Shown one piece after another: positions 27,258-35,356 of a DNA stretch of 64,000 nt (positions within the stretch are counted from its first letter, which is position 1; every line of letters starts with the position of its first letter). The translations under genes and the position numbers were made by a program. A model generated the notes under the pieces. It saw only the letters and a list, made by a program, of their open reading frames with translations, had not been told where the DNA came from and made no database searches. This DNA is from Kallipyga massiliensis ph2. Its GTDB lineage: Bacteria > Bacillota > Clostridia > Tissierellales > Peptoniphilaceae. The stretch covers positions 280,346 through 344,345 of the forward strand of contig NZ_HE978585.1 in assembly GCF_000311985.1 (NCBI RefSeq). Direction: 5' to 3'.

Positions 27258-27481
27258 AGAAAGATCCTCCCTTCGTCATCAAGCTCTACCTTTTGCATGG
27301 CATAAAGGCAGTCGAGAGCTTCGATGAGACGCACAGTGTCCTGATGCTTATGCGAAAGCTTTTGATAGATTTCGCGAGGAGATTTCGGATGATCCAGCAT
27401 CCTCAAAATCTCAGGCATGAGTGGCAATGCACTCTCTTCGTATGAAAATAATTTATTTGGTAAGAGCATCGAATACCTCAC
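27242..27481 (-). CDS. ABC-3C middle component, winged-helix-like
   Basis: A 79-residue protein: MRYSMLLPNKLFSYEESALP, then LPLMPEILRMLDHPKSPREI and a helix-rich end (VRLIEALDCLYAMQKVELDDEGRIFLC). This spacing of helices and a terminal beta-hairpin is like the small winged-helix middle components of ABC-three-component systems. Its position exactly between effector and ATPase, overlapping both (29 and 16 bases), is the strongest support. It is thought to bridge effector and ATPase; that role is from the family model, not from this sequence. Confidence 0.65.
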   Translation of the reverse strand: MRYSMLLPNKLFSYEESALPLMPEILRMLDHPKSPREIYQKLSHKHQDTVRLIEALDCLYAMQKVELDDEGRIFLCSEK

Positions 27482-28610
27482 AAGACTGTATAAAATACGA
27501 AATCACGATGTAGCAATAGCGAACATCCTGTTTCGTAATGCTTTGCAGGCGTTCTGCCAACAACTGATAAATCAGCTCCGCCGGCAGATTCTTTTTCGCG
27601 AGCTTTTGGTAGGACACTTTGATTTGTGCCCTAAGTAGCTCGTCGCTGAAGACTTCCTGCTTGACCAGTTGTTTCATGTTCTTTTCTATGAAAAGGTAGT
27701 AACGCGTGACATTTCGCATTACCTCATCTAAAAGAAAATAATCCGCATCCTGATCTATCTTTTTTGTCACCGTAATGGCGTTATAGTTTAAATCCGCAAA
27801 ATCGGAGACTTTGGCTCGACTAAGGTTTTCCAATACACGCCTGATGCCTTTTTCTATGTCCGTTCCGCGAAGCGTGGTGCGGGCATTATTTGTCTGGACC
27901 TGCAGCTGTTTTATCTTTTGCAGCTCTTTTTCGTCGGCTTGAGTATGTTTTAGACTGTAAGACTGAAAGCAGTCATGGCAAAGCGGAATCAGGTTTTCAT
28001 AGCAGTTTTTATTGCCGGAAATATGAGCAACGCAGTAGTCATCTTTGCTTTGATGATCATCCGCCACTGTTTGAAGATGTTTGGAACAACCAGGCTTTGA
28101 GCAAGTGTGCTTGCAGTCTTCCAAGAGCGTGGCACCGTATTTTTTCTTTGCCCGCTCGGATGTCATATTAGCCTTTGCCATCTTGCGGTCATTTTCAAGC
28201 TCAGGATTAACGATAAATTCCAAAGACTCCTTGATGAGGTCAAAGATCACCTCTGCCACGTTAGCCCTTGTGACTTTTTTGTCAGTGAATGGCTGGACGT
28301 CCTCGGCTAAAGCATTGAGTAAGGACTCGTCCTCATCATATTCGTTGATATACGCCAAAGAGTTTACAAAATTATCTTTTGTCATCCTACCGAGCATGGC
28401 TTTGGCAAGTTTCTTTGAAATACCACGCTTATAAAACTTATATAGGGATGCATCTTTATACCGTGAGTCTGAAGATGCATCCTTTTTTGTGCTCCATTCT
28501 TCCTCTGGTATATCGCAAAACCTTTGAATTAAATCTCTCATAAAATCCGGAACCTCAGCATCTTTCATGAGGTGCGGATGAATGGCATGCAAAAGTTCTG
28601 TGAACAGCAT
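27453..28610 (-). CDS. ABC-3C effector with HNH nuclease domain
   Basis: About 385 residues from ATG 28610 (spaced eight bases after AGAGGGG); an ATG at 28616 is an alternative, and the longer frame to 28778 would cross the promoter. The HNH-type zinc core is CKHTCSKPGCSKHLQTVADD...CVAHISGNKNCYENLIPLCHDC at about residues 165-220: two CxxxC/CxxC knuckles with the central H. The C-terminal 150 residues (NYNAITVTKKIDQDADYFLL...LLRAQIKVSYQKLAKK) resemble the ABC-3C C-terminal module that contacts the ATPase. As first gene of the operon it would be the toxic nuclease. Target DNA is unknown. Confidence 0.7.
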   Translation of the reverse strand: MLFTELLHAIHPHLMKDAEVPDFMRDLIQRFCDIPEEEWSTKKDASSDSRYKDASLYKFYKRGISKKLAKAMLGRMTKDNFVNSLAYINEYDEDESLLNALAEDVQPFTDKKVTRANVAEVIFDLIKESLEFIVNPELENDRKMAKANMTSERAKKKYGATLLEDCKHTCSKPGCSKHLQTVADDHQSKDDYCVAHISGNKNCYENLIPLCHDCFQSYSLKHTQADEKELQKIKQLQVQTNNARTTLRGTDIEKGIRRVLENLSRAKVSDFADLNYNAITVTKKIDQDADYFLLDEVMRNVTRYYLFIEKNMKQLVKQEVFSDELLRAQIKVSYQKLAKKNLPAELIYQLLAERLQSITKQDVRYCYIVISYFIQSCEVFDALTK

Positions 28611-28634
28611 CTTCATCACCCCTCTTTCCGATTT

Positions 28635-28670
28635 TGTCCAAACTGTCCAACGTTGTCCAAGAGTGTCCAA
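28635..28670. promoter_or_regulatory. Four TGTCCAA iterons upstream of the defence operon
   Basis: TGTCCAA begins at 28635, 28644, 28654 and 28664, so the spacing is 9-10 bases, about one helical turn. They lie between the promoter and the first start codon at 28610-28616. That is a good place for a repressor to block elongation or initiation. Confidence 0.65.
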
Positions 28671-28722
28671 ATACGAGATGAACCATTTCGTATATTGAGT
28701 ATGACCACTGAGAGACAAGCAA

Positions 28723-28751
28723 ATTATACCAAAAATCTTCATATTAAACAA
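28723..28751 (-). promoter_or_regulatory. Sigma-A type promoter of the defence operon
   Basis: On the minus strand TTGTTT (28751-28746) and a perfect TATAAT (28728-28723) are separated by 17 bases. It points into the HNH effector gene about 110 bases downstream, with the TGTCCAA sites in the leader. From 28752 to 28904 I see no gene. Confidence 0.7.
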
Positions 28752-28904
28752 CAGAATATTGGCATTTGCAAATCTCAATTTGGCAAATCTTGGATGCTTC
28801 CTTCTTGGAACATCCGAGTCCTGATGGGTGGCTGCATCGTCTGATCAACGGTGGCGCACGGTTCTCATCCGGCAAGTAAATATTTCTGACTTCGTTATGC
28901 GCAA

Positions 28905-28961
28905 GCGCAGTCACAACCCCGAGCGGAGATTTCCGCGGGGCTTGTGGTCTGTTTACTGCGC
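28905..28961 (+). other. Long nested hairpin in the leader of the first prophage gene
   Basis: GCGCAGT (28905-28911) pairs with ACTGCGC (28955-28961). Inside, CACAACCCCG pairs with CGGGGCTTGTG with one bulge, and CGGA with TCCG around a short loop. No T run follows, so it is not a simple terminator. It ends about 50 bases before the ATG at 29015 and may be an attenuator or a structured 5' leader. Confidence 0.45.
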
Positions 28962-29014
28962 CCATTTTGCCTTGCCCTTCTCCGTCTCGGATTCGAGATG
29001 AAGGAGGTCTGTAA

Positions 29015-29545
29015 ATGGCAGCTCAAAATGTATCAAAGATTTATATTCGCGGTCTCGGTCTGGTCGAGACAAGCCCTGAACACAAGAAAGACTACGAGAA
29101 CGAATGCGCCCGTATCCGCATGAAGATGCAGTATCACGGCGAATGCCACGTCACCAAGGCAAACATCAACCGCTGCGATGGCATATGCGTCGGCTGTCCA
29201 TTTCGTTCTGCCGGGAAGTTTGTCTCCATCCATGACACCGTACAAACAGACAGCGCGCTTACCTACGCCGATGTGCTTCCCGCATCGGAAGCTTATTCAC
29301 CGGAAGGCGTCCTTGCGCGTAAAACATTGCGCGAAGAACTCAGCCGTATTTTCGCAGGTCTCACGGACGAGGAGCGCCAAATCATCCGTCTTGTTGTCGC
29401 CGGTCAATCCGAGCGCGACATGGCAGAAATCCTCGGCATCAAACGCACCACACTGAACTACCGAAAACGTCAGCTTTTTGCTCGGCTGAAAAGCCGGCAT
29501 CCGGAGCTTCGTGACCTTCTTTTGGATCTCATCTCTTATTCCTAA
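29015..29545 (+). CDS. Sigma-70 region 4-like phage regulator
   Basis: A 176-residue protein. The C-terminal half, LSRIFAGLTDEERQIIRLVVAGQSERDMAEILGIKRTTLNYRKRQLFARL, is a helix-turn-helix of sigma-70 region 4 or LuxR kind. The N-terminal half has a Cys cluster (CHVTKANINRCDGICVGCPF) that could bind a metal. No sigma region 2 is visible, so it is not a complete sigma factor; I take it as an early transcriptional regulator of the prophage. A strong GAAGGAGG site precedes it. It is the first plus-strand gene of the element. Confidence 0.7.
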   Translation: MAAQNVSKIYIRGLGLVETSPEHKKDYENECARIRMKMQYHGECHVTKANINRCDGICVGCPFRSAGKFVSIHDTVQTDSALTYADVLPASEAYSPEGVLARKTLREELSRIFAGLTDEERQIIRLVVAGQSERDMAEILGIKRTTLNYRKRQLFARLKSRHPELRDLLLDLISYS

Positions 29546-29555
29546 ACCTTAAACC

Positions 29556-29614
29556 TTCGTCCAACGTCCCTCCCTTTCTTCAGGGAGGGATAGAGGGGCA
29601 AAACGGCAGGCCCC
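29556..29614 (+). ncRNA. Repeated structured leader element, copy A
   Basis: A 59-nt element running from TTCGTCCA through TTTCTTCAGG to a GGGGC...GCCCC closing stem. CCCTCCC pairs with GGGAGGG and GGGGC with GCCCC, giving two tandem hairpins. Copies B (34084) and C (63921) have the same length and layout. It ends 18 bases before the start of the small gene at 29633. Confidence 0.5.
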
Positions 29615-29632
29615 GAAGGAAAGGAGGTAGCC

Positions 29633-29812
29633 ATGAGACCACAAAGCAATGTGCCGGGTGTGACAAGAGAAGAACTCATCGAAGTGCTCTCTGCCATATC
29701 AATTATCACCAAAGACCTGACAAGAAAACTGATTCAGACAAAGAAAGGAGGCAATCCCTATGGGACAGATGAAAAAGATGAAAGCTGTTATAGACGACCT
29801 ACATTCCTGTAG
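29633..29812 (+). CDS. Small phage protein of unknown function
   Basis: A 59-residue protein starting MRPQSNVPGVTREELIEVLS, with an AAAGGAGGTAG site six bases upstream. The first 35 residues are a confident amphipathic helix region; the tail is charged and overlaps the next gene by 53 bases in another frame, so the natural end could be earlier. It is below the usual length cut-off for gene calls. No family is recognised. Confidence 0.5.
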   Translation: MRPQSNVPGVTREELIEVLSAISIITKDLTRKLIQTKKGGNPYGTDEKDESCYRRPTFL

Positions 29813-30074
29813 CGAACAACTAAGCGATATCGCTGCCGAGCTGGAAGCGATGTTCAGCACGGCACCGGAAGAAGTGGCGGTTCCTGCAGCAACGCCAAAG
29901 CCGGAGCTGAAGCTTGAAGACGTGCGGGCCGTCTTAGCGGACATCTCCCGTGCGGGTCACACCGCAGAAGTGCGCGCCCTGATCGAAAAGTACGGCGCGG
30001 ACAGGCTCTCTAAAGTTGATCCGAAAAATTACGAAGCTCTGCTTCATGACGCGGAGGTGCTCCATGCCAAATAA
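29760..30074 (+). CDS. Small phage protein with C-terminal helical domain
   Basis: A 104-residue protein. The N-terminal half is a short coiled coil (VIDDLHSCSEQLSDIAAELEAM), followed by a Pro/Ala linker. The C-terminus, LEDVRAVLADISRAGHTAEVRALIEKYGADRLSKVDPKNYEALLHDAE, is a conserved segment of small proteins that sit next to DUF2800 and DUF2815 genes in Bacillota phages. Its role is not known. AAAGGAGG precedes the start; the stop overlaps the DUF2800 gene start. Confidence 0.7.
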   Translation: MGQMKKMKAVIDDLHSCSEQLSDIAAELEAMFSTAPEEVAVPAATPKPELKLEDVRAVLADISRAGHTAEVRALIEKYGADRLSKVDPKNYEALLHDAEVLHAK

Positions 30075-31191
30075 ACATGCGCTGCTTTCCGCATCGAGTG
30101 CCTATCGCTGGCTTGCCTGCCCGCCATCAGCTCTGCTTTCGGCAAAGTATGAGGACACGTCAAGCTCTTATGCACAAGAAGGCACCGCGGCGCACGCTCT
30201 TGCCGAGTACAAGGTGCTGAAAGCGTTAGGCAGGAAAGCCGATGATCCGACGGAGAATCTTGATTATTTTAACGAGGAAATGGATGAAGCGACCGATGCC
30301 TATGCTGGCTACGTGCTGGAGCAAGTCGCCGAAGCTAAAAAGGCAACGACTGATCCAATCGTTCTGGTGGAACAGCGTGTGGACTTTTCCACCTATGTAC
30401 CGGATGGTTTTGGTACTGCCGATGCCCTCATCATCGCCGACGACAAGCTTTCCATCACAGATCTCAAATATGGACGGGGCGTGCTCGTTGAAGCCGATCA
30501 TAATCCGCAGCTCATGTGCTATGCCCTCGGGGCCTATGAGATGTTTTCTGCGCTCTATGACATTGAGACCGTATCGATGACGATCTTTCAGCCACGGCGT
30601 GACAACGTATCCGTCTTTGAGATGAAAGCATCGGATCTGCTGGACTGGGCAGAGAACACACTCAAACCAAAGGCGGAACTTGCCGCCGAAGGTGAAGGCG
30701 AATTTACAGTCGGTGAGCATTGCCGTTTCTGCAAGGCAAAGGCCGACTGCCGAGCCAGAGCGGAAGCCAATCTCGCGCTGGCAAGATATGACTTTGCCCT
30801 ACCGCCTACCTTAACCGATGCGGACATCGAAGCGATTTTGCCTCTTCTTGATGAACTTACAAGCTGGGCGGAAGACATCAAGGCCTATGCCCTGACACGT
30901 GCAGTGGCAGGAAAAGAGTGGCACGGATATAAGCTCGTCGCAGGAAGAAGCAACCGTAAATACGTAAACGAAGATGCCGTCGCAAAGAAGGTATCCGATG
31001 CAGGCTTTAATCCTTATGAGGAAAAGCTCCTCGGCATCACCGCTATGACCAAGCTCTTAGGCAAAAACCGCTTTGAAGAGCTGCTCTCATCTCTTATCGA
31101 AAAGCCGCAAGGAAAACCAACCCTCGTGCCGGAGTCCGATAAACGTCCGGCCATGAATTCAGCAAAAGAAGATTTTAAGGAGGAAAATTAA
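30064..31191 (+). CDS. DUF2800 phage protein, RecB/Cas4-like nuclease fold
   Basis: 375 residues from ATG 30064, after GCGGAGGTG. The chain starts LLSASSAYRWLACPPSALLS and has HALAEYK, GTADALIIADDKLSITDLKYGRG (D...D-x-K, nuclease core) and NPQLMCYALGAYE. A C-terminal cluster CRFCKAKADCRARAE resembles the iron-sulphur knuckle of Cas4-like nucleases. DUF2800 proteins are found in phage replication modules beside DUF2815 and a DNA polymerase, exactly as here, so a role in recombination or end processing is likely. The start at 30016 is less likely. Confidence 0.85.
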   Translation: MPNKHALLSASSAYRWLACPPSALLSAKYEDTSSSYAQEGTAAHALAEYKVLKALGRKADDPTENLDYFNEEMDEATDAYAGYVLEQVAEAKKATTDPIVLVEQRVDFSTYVPDGFGTADALIIADDKLSITDLKYGRGVLVEADHNPQLMCYALGAYEMFSALYDIETVSMTIFQPRRDNVSVFEMKASDLLDWAENTLKPKAELAAEGEGEFTVGEHCRFCKAKADCRARAEANLALARYDFALPPTLTDADIEAILPLLDELTSWAEDIKAYALTRAVAGKEWHGYKLVAGRSNRKYVNEDAVAKKVSDAGFNPYEEKLLGITAMTKLLGKNRFEELLSSLIEKPQGKPTLVPESDKRPAMNSAKEDFKEEN

Positions 31192-31755
31192 ATGTCAAAA
31201 TTTACAAACCCGATGAAGGTTATCACAGGAAAAGACACTCGCTGGAGCTATGCCAATGTGTGGCAGCCAAAATCCATCAATGGAGGCACACCGAAGTACA
31301 GCGTTTCGCTCATTATCCCCAAGTCCGATACCATCACTTTAGGAAAAATCAAAGCTGCCATCGAAGCTGCCTACAAGGAAGGTGAAGCCAAGCTGAAAGG
31401 AAACGGCCGCTCGGTACCTGCGCTTGCGGCAATCAAAACGCCGCTTCGTGACGGAGATGCTGAACGTCCGGACGATGAAGCCTATGCAAACAGCTACTTT
31501 GTAAACGCGAACTCCACCACCAAGCCGGGCATCGTCGATGCCGACCGAAACGAAATCATCGACAGCTCAGAGGTCTACTCAGGCGTTTACGGCCGAGCAT
31601 CTATCAATTTTTATGCGTTCAACTCCAACGGAAACCGCGGCATCGCCTGTGGTCTCAACAACCTGCAGAAAATCCGTGACGGCGAGCCGCTCGGCGGTCA
31701 TGCTTCTGCTGCAGAGGATTTTGCAACCGATGATGACGATGACTTCTTGAGCTAA
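31192..31755 (+). CDS. DUF2815 phage protein, probable ssDNA-binding protein
   Basis: A 187-residue protein directly after the DUF2800 gene (ATG follows the stop by one base). The N-terminus WSYANVWQPKSINGGTPKYSVSLIIPKSD and the middle NFYAFNSNGNRGIACGLNNLQKIRDGEPLGG are conserved in DUF2815, an OB-fold-like family. The tail is acidic (ATDDDDDFLS), the usual partner-binding feature of single-strand-binding proteins. It would coat single-stranded DNA for the family A polymerase two genes later. Confidence 0.85.
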   Translation: MSKFTNPMKVITGKDTRWSYANVWQPKSINGGTPKYSVSLIIPKSDTITLGKIKAAIEAAYKEGEAKLKGNGRSVPALAAIKTPLRDGDAERPDDEAYANSYFVNANSTTKPGIVDADRNEIIDSSEVYSGVYGRASINFYAFNSNGNRGIACGLNNLQKIRDGEPLGGHASAAEDFATDDDDDFLS

Positions 31756-31765
31756 GAGGTGCGCC

Positions 31766-31906
31766 ATGACAACTGTACTTGATTTCATGTGCCAGCTCAT
31801 CTTATCGATTGCTGTCGGATTCACCTTCGGTGCCGCCTTTGCCAACGTGCTCATTGCAAGACTGGAAAAGCGCGAGAAGAAAAAAAACGACACCACAACC
31901 CGTTAA
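31766..31906 (+). CDS. Small membrane protein
   Basis: A 46-residue protein with one membrane segment (LILSIAVGFTFGAAFANVLI) and a Lys/Arg-rich C-terminal tail (EKREKKKND), suggesting an N-out orientation with a cytoplasmic tail. AGAGGTGCGCC precedes the ATG. It sits between the DUF2815 and polymerase genes. Function unknown. Confidence 0.6.
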   Translation: MTTVLDFMCQLILSIAVGFTFGAAFANVLIARLEKREKKKNDTTTR

Positions 31907-31974
31907 AAGCAAATGATGCGGAGAGGCAGACTGGAGATGCAGTCTGCCTTTCTGCCTATTTAGGAGGTGAAATT

Positions 31975-33948
31975 TTGAAAACACTTAGCATTGATATAGA
32001 GTCATTTTCGTCCGTTGAACTGGCCAAAGCAGGCGTATATAAGTACGCCGAAGCGCCTGATTTTAACATTCTGCTCTTCGGCTGCTCGATCGATGGCGGT
32101 GAAGTTCAGGTCATCGACCTTGCACAAGGCGAACAAATCCCCAACGTCATTCTGGATGCATTGACAGACGACACCGTTATTAAATGGGCATATAACGCGA
32201 ATTTTGAGAGAGTTTGTTTATCTCGCTATCTATCAGATATGGGCATGAGCCTTGATCCCTTTCATGACCATCATCCGCTTTCAACAGAGATGGCAAGATT
32301 TCTTAATCCCGCCTCTTGGCGCTGTTCGATGGTCTGGGCAGCAACTTTGGGTCTTCCTCTATCACTGGAAGGTGTCGGTAAAGTACTCGGCCTTCAAAAT
32401 CAAAAGATGAAAGAAGGTAAAGACCTCATTCGCTATTTCTGCATGCCGGACAGGCAAACTGAAAAACGACATCTTTCCTCTGATGCACCGGACAAGTGGA
32501 AAACCTTCAAGGCCTACAACAAGCGCGATGTCGAGGTGGAACTTTCCATAAAAGAGAGGCTCAAAAATTACCCAGTGCCGGATTTTCTCTGGGGCGAATA
32601 CGCCATTGATCAGGAGATTAACGACCGCGGCGTGAAAGTCGATCTTACTTTAGCGAATGCAGCCGTTGAGATGGACAGGTGCTCAAAGGATGAGCTCATC
32701 ACCAAGATGAAAGCCATCACCAACTTGGAGAATCCGAATTCGGTCGTTCAGATGAAAGACTGGCTTGCCCAAAACGGTATGCCCACGGAGTCGCTCGGCA
32801 AAAAGCAAGTCGCAGAACTGATTCAAACCGCACCGCCTAAGCTGCGGGATGCTCTTGTGCTTCGCAGTCAGCTTGCCAAATCCTCGGTTAAGAAATATCA
32901 GACGATGCAAAATGCCGCCTGTAAAGATGGCAGAGTTCGTGGCATGTTTCAGTTTTACGGGGCTAACCGCACAGGGCGCTGGGCAGGAAGACTCGTGCAA
33001 ATGCAAAATCTCCCCAGAAACCACCTGCCCGACTTGGATGCGGCGCGTACTTTGGTAAAGTCCGGCGACTTTGAAGCCGTGAAACTCCTCTATGACGATG
33101 TGCCGGATACCTTATCCCAGCTGGTGCGCACCGCCTTTATCCCAAGGACAAATCATAAGTTCATCGTTTCTGACTATTCCGCCATTGAAGCGAGAGTCAT
33201 CGCATGGTATGCCGGGCAAACCGACACGCTTGATGCTTTCCGCGAAGGCAAAGACCTCTACTGTGAGACGGCATCCCGCATGTTCGGAGTACCCGTCGTT
33301 AAACACGGTATCAATGGAGAACTCCGCCAAAAAGGGAAAATAGCAACACTGGCCTGTGGCTATGGCGGCTCGGTCGGAGCCTTAAAAGCGATGGGCGCGC
33401 TTGAGATGGGACTTTCCGAAGAAGAATTAAAACCCATCGTTGATGCGTGGAGATCTGCCAATCCGAACATCGTCAAATTCTGGTGGGACATGGATCGTGC
33501 CGTCCTTGAAGCTGTCCGCCATAAGAAAGTCACCAAGACACACGGTCTTACCTTTCGCTGCCGTTCCGGCATGCTCTTCATCATGCTGCCCTCCGGAAGA
33601 GCCTTAGCTTACGTAAAACCAAAGCTCGGTGAGAACCGCTTCGGATCTCCCTGCGTCACCTATGAGGGTGTCATCACCGGAAAGAAATGGGATCGCATTG
33701 ACTCCTACGGTCCAAAGTTCGTGGAAAACATCGTGCAGGCAACTGCTCGTGACATCTTGGCCTATGCCATGCGGACACTCAGGCACTGCTCCATTGTCAT
33801 GCACATCCACGACGAAGTGGTGATCGAAGCTGACAGGCGCATGTCGCTTGAGGCAGTCTGTGAACAGATGAGCCGCACACCGCCGTGGGCTGAAGGCTTG
33901 CCGCTCAAAGCCGACGGCTACGAGTGCAAGTTTTACAAGAAAGACTGA
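31975..33948 (+). CDS. Phage DNA polymerase, family A, with 3'-5' exonuclease
   Basis: 657 residues if TTG 31975 is the start; it follows AGGAGGTGAAATT, and the frame upstream is not protein-like. The exonuclease comes first (SIDIESFSS near 5 with DIE, and YNKRDVEVELSIKERL). Polymerase motifs follow: RTGRWAGRLVQMQNLP, motif A DYSAIEARVIAWYAG, motif B KGKIATLACGYGGSVGALKAMG and motif C MHIHDEVVIEAD. This is a replicative phage polymerase. It works with the DUF2815, primase-helicase and SNF2 helicase genes around it. Confidence 0.93.
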   Translation: MKTLSIDIESFSSVELAKAGVYKYAEAPDFNILLFGCSIDGGEVQVIDLAQGEQIPNVILDALTDDTVIKWAYNANFERVCLSRYLSDMGMSLDPFHDHHPLSTEMARFLNPASWRCSMVWAATLGLPLSLEGVGKVLGLQNQKMKEGKDLIRYFCMPDRQTEKRHLSSDAPDKWKTFKAYNKRDVEVELSIKERLKNYPVPDFLWGEYAIDQEINDRGVKVDLTLANAAVEMDRCSKDELITKMKAITNLENPNSVVQMKDWLAQNGMPTESLGKKQVAELIQTAPPKLRDALVLRSQLAKSSVKKYQTMQNAACKDGRVRGMFQFYGANRTGRWAGRLVQMQNLPRNHLPDLDAARTLVKSGDFEAVKLLYDDVPDTLSQLVRTAFIPRTNHKFIVSDYSAIEARVIAWYAGQTDTLDAFREGKDLYCETASRMFGVPVVKHGINGELRQKGKIATLACGYGGSVGALKAMGALEMGLSEEELKPIVDAWRSANPNIVKFWWDMDRAVLEAVRHKKVTKTHGLTFRCRSGMLFIMLPSGRALAYVKPKLGENRFGSPCVTYEGVITGKKWDRIDSYGPKFVENIVQATARDILAYAMRTLRHCSIVMHIHDEVVIEADRRMSLEAVCEQMSRTPPWAEGLPLKADGYECKFYKKD

Positions 33949-34083
33949 GCCGAAGGCTTCGTTTCGGACTGCTCAAAATCGGACAGTCCTGATTTCTCTA
34001 AAATTTTTTCAAAGATCTCCGGCTGTTTTGCTTTCTCACGTCCAGAGAGAAGTAGAAGGAGCGGAGAAAAACTTTTCTAAAAG

Positions 34084-34142
34084 TTCGTCCAAATCGTCTC
34101 CGTTTCTTCAGGCAGTAATGAGGGCGGCAATGGTGCTCCCTC
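34084..34142 (+). ncRNA. Repeated structured leader element, copy B
   Basis: 59 nt, TTCGTCCAAA through TTTCTTCAGG to GAGGGCGGC...GCTCCCTC. The GAGGG/CTCCCTC arms pair. Upstream, AGAAGTAGAAGG and GAGAAAAAC are also shared with copy C. It lies 25 bases before the antirepressor ATG, leaving an ACGGAGG site. The stretch 33949-34083 otherwise holds only a short GGACTG/CAGTCC hairpin. Confidence 0.5.
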
Positions 34143-34166
34143 AACGAATGAAACGGAGGTTTTTAT

Positions 34167-34955
34167 ATGAACGAGTTACAGGTATTTCAAAACAACGAGT
34201 TCGGTGAAATCCGAACAACCAACATTGATGGTGTGCCCTATTTTGTCGGCAAAGATGTCGCTGAGATCTTAGGTTACAGCAATCCGCAAAAGGCACTGCG
34301 TGACCATGTCGATGATGAGGACGCAAGGACTGAACGAATCGTTCACCCCTTAGGCGGGGAGCAAAACACAAAACTCATCAACGAGTCCGGTCTTTACTCT
34401 CTTATTCTTTCAAGCCACATGCCCAAGGCAAAAAAGTTCAAACGCTGGGTAACCGCCGAGGTTCTTCCCGCTATCAGAAAGCATGGTGTTTATGCCACCA
34501 AGGAACTGCTCAAAGATCCAGACATGCTCATCTCGGCTTTGCTTGAGCTTAAAGCAGAGCGTGAAAAGTCCAAAACACTGGAAGTAACCACAGCGATTCA
34601 GAAGCAGCAGATCGCAGAACTTCAGCCAAAGGCAAGCTACTGTGACATCGTCCTTCGGTGCAAGGATGCGGTCAACATATCGGTCATTGCCAAAGACTAC
34701 GGCATGAGCGCCAAACGGATGAACAAGCTTCTCCACGAGCTGGGCGTGCAGTTTAAGCAGGGAAACATCTGGCTTCTTTACCAAGACTATGCGGACTGTG
34801 GTTACACGAAAACACAGACCTATCCCTACCTGGATTCAAAAAATGAGGAGCATACCTCGGTTCATACCAAGTGGACGCAAAAAGGTCGTCTGTTCCTCTA
34901 CGAACTTTTGAAAGATAACGGCATTTATCCGCAGATTGAACAGGAGGTGCGCTGA
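34167..34955 (+). CDS. Phage antirepressor (Bro-N and KilAC domains)
   Basis: A 262-residue protein. Residues 1-105 are a Bro-N domain (VPYFVGKDVAEILGYSNPQKAL, LINESGLYSLILSSHMPKAKKFKRWVTAEVLPAIRKHG). A short coiled coil links to a C-terminal KilAC domain (LRCKDAVNISVIAKDYGMSAKRMNKLLHELGVQF...KGRLFLYELL). Such proteins inactivate the lysogeny repressor or act as early regulators. It is preceded by the repeated leader element and overlaps the next gene by one base (TGATG). Confidence 0.88.
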   Translation: MNELQVFQNNEFGEIRTTNIDGVPYFVGKDVAEILGYSNPQKALRDHVDDEDARTERIVHPLGGEQNTKLINESGLYSLILSSHMPKAKKFKRWVTAEVLPAIRKHGVYATKELLKDPDMLISALLELKAEREKSKTLEVTTAIQKQQIAELQPKASYCDIVLRCKDAVNISVIAKDYGMSAKRMNKLLHELGVQFKQGNIWLLYQDYADCGYTKTQTYPYLDSKNEEHTSVHTKWTQKGRLFLYELLKDNGIYPQIEQEVR

Positions 34956-35356
34956 TGGAAAACCTATATCAAAACGCAGAAGGCTACGCGGATCCTACCG
35001 CCTATGAAGCAATCTTTAAGACGCATCGCTATCCCTATATGCCCCTTGTCTATATCGCCTCTCCTTATGCTGGAGATGTTGAGAAAAACACCGAAGCCGC
35101 CAAGCGCTATGCCCGCTTTGCCGTTGATCAGGGCTTTATCCCGATCGTGCCTCATCTCATGTATCCGCAGTTTATGGATGAGAAAAGCGAACGTGAGCTG
35201 GCTCTTTTCTTCGGACAAATCCTGATCGACAAATGCACCGAGCTTTGGGCATTTGGAAAACCCTCTCTCGGCATGACCAAAGAGATCGGATATGCCAAAT
35301 ACCACAGGCGAAACGTTCGCTGTTTCACCGAGGACTTGAAGGAGGTTGAAGAATGA
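34955..35356 (+). CDS. DUF4406-like nucleoside deoxyribosyltransferase-fold protein
   Basis: A 133-residue protein. PLVYIASPYAGDVEKNTEAAKRYARFAVDQGFIPIVPHLMYPQFMDEKSERE and LFFGQILIDKCTELWAFGKPSLGMTKEI show the fold: an ASPYAG nucleotide loop, then DKCTELW. DUF4406 is related to nucleoside 2-deoxyribosyltransferases and common in phage replication clusters; no activity is proved. Its start shares a base with the antirepressor stop. Confidence 0.8.
   Translation: MENLYQNAEGYADPTAYEAIFKTHRYPYMPLVYIASPYAGDVEKNTEAAKRYARFAVDQGFIPIVPHLMYPQFMDEKSERELALFFGQILIDKCTELWAFGKPSLGMTKEIGYAKYHRRNVRCFTEDLKEVEE

Noticed and set aside
28635-28670. TGTCCAA repeats considered as a CRISPR or plasmid origin
   Set aside because: Units are too short, spacing is 9-10 bases, there is no Rep gene next to them, and the position fits an operator better.
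29015-29545. Full alternative sigma factor
   Set aside because: Only a region 4-like helix-turn-helix is visible; there is no region 2, so it cannot be a normal sigma factor.
30016-30063. Longer N-terminus of the DUF2800 protein
   Set aside because: The additional residues overlap the preceding gene and are not protein-like; ATG 30064 has a good ribosome binding site and starts the conserved domain.
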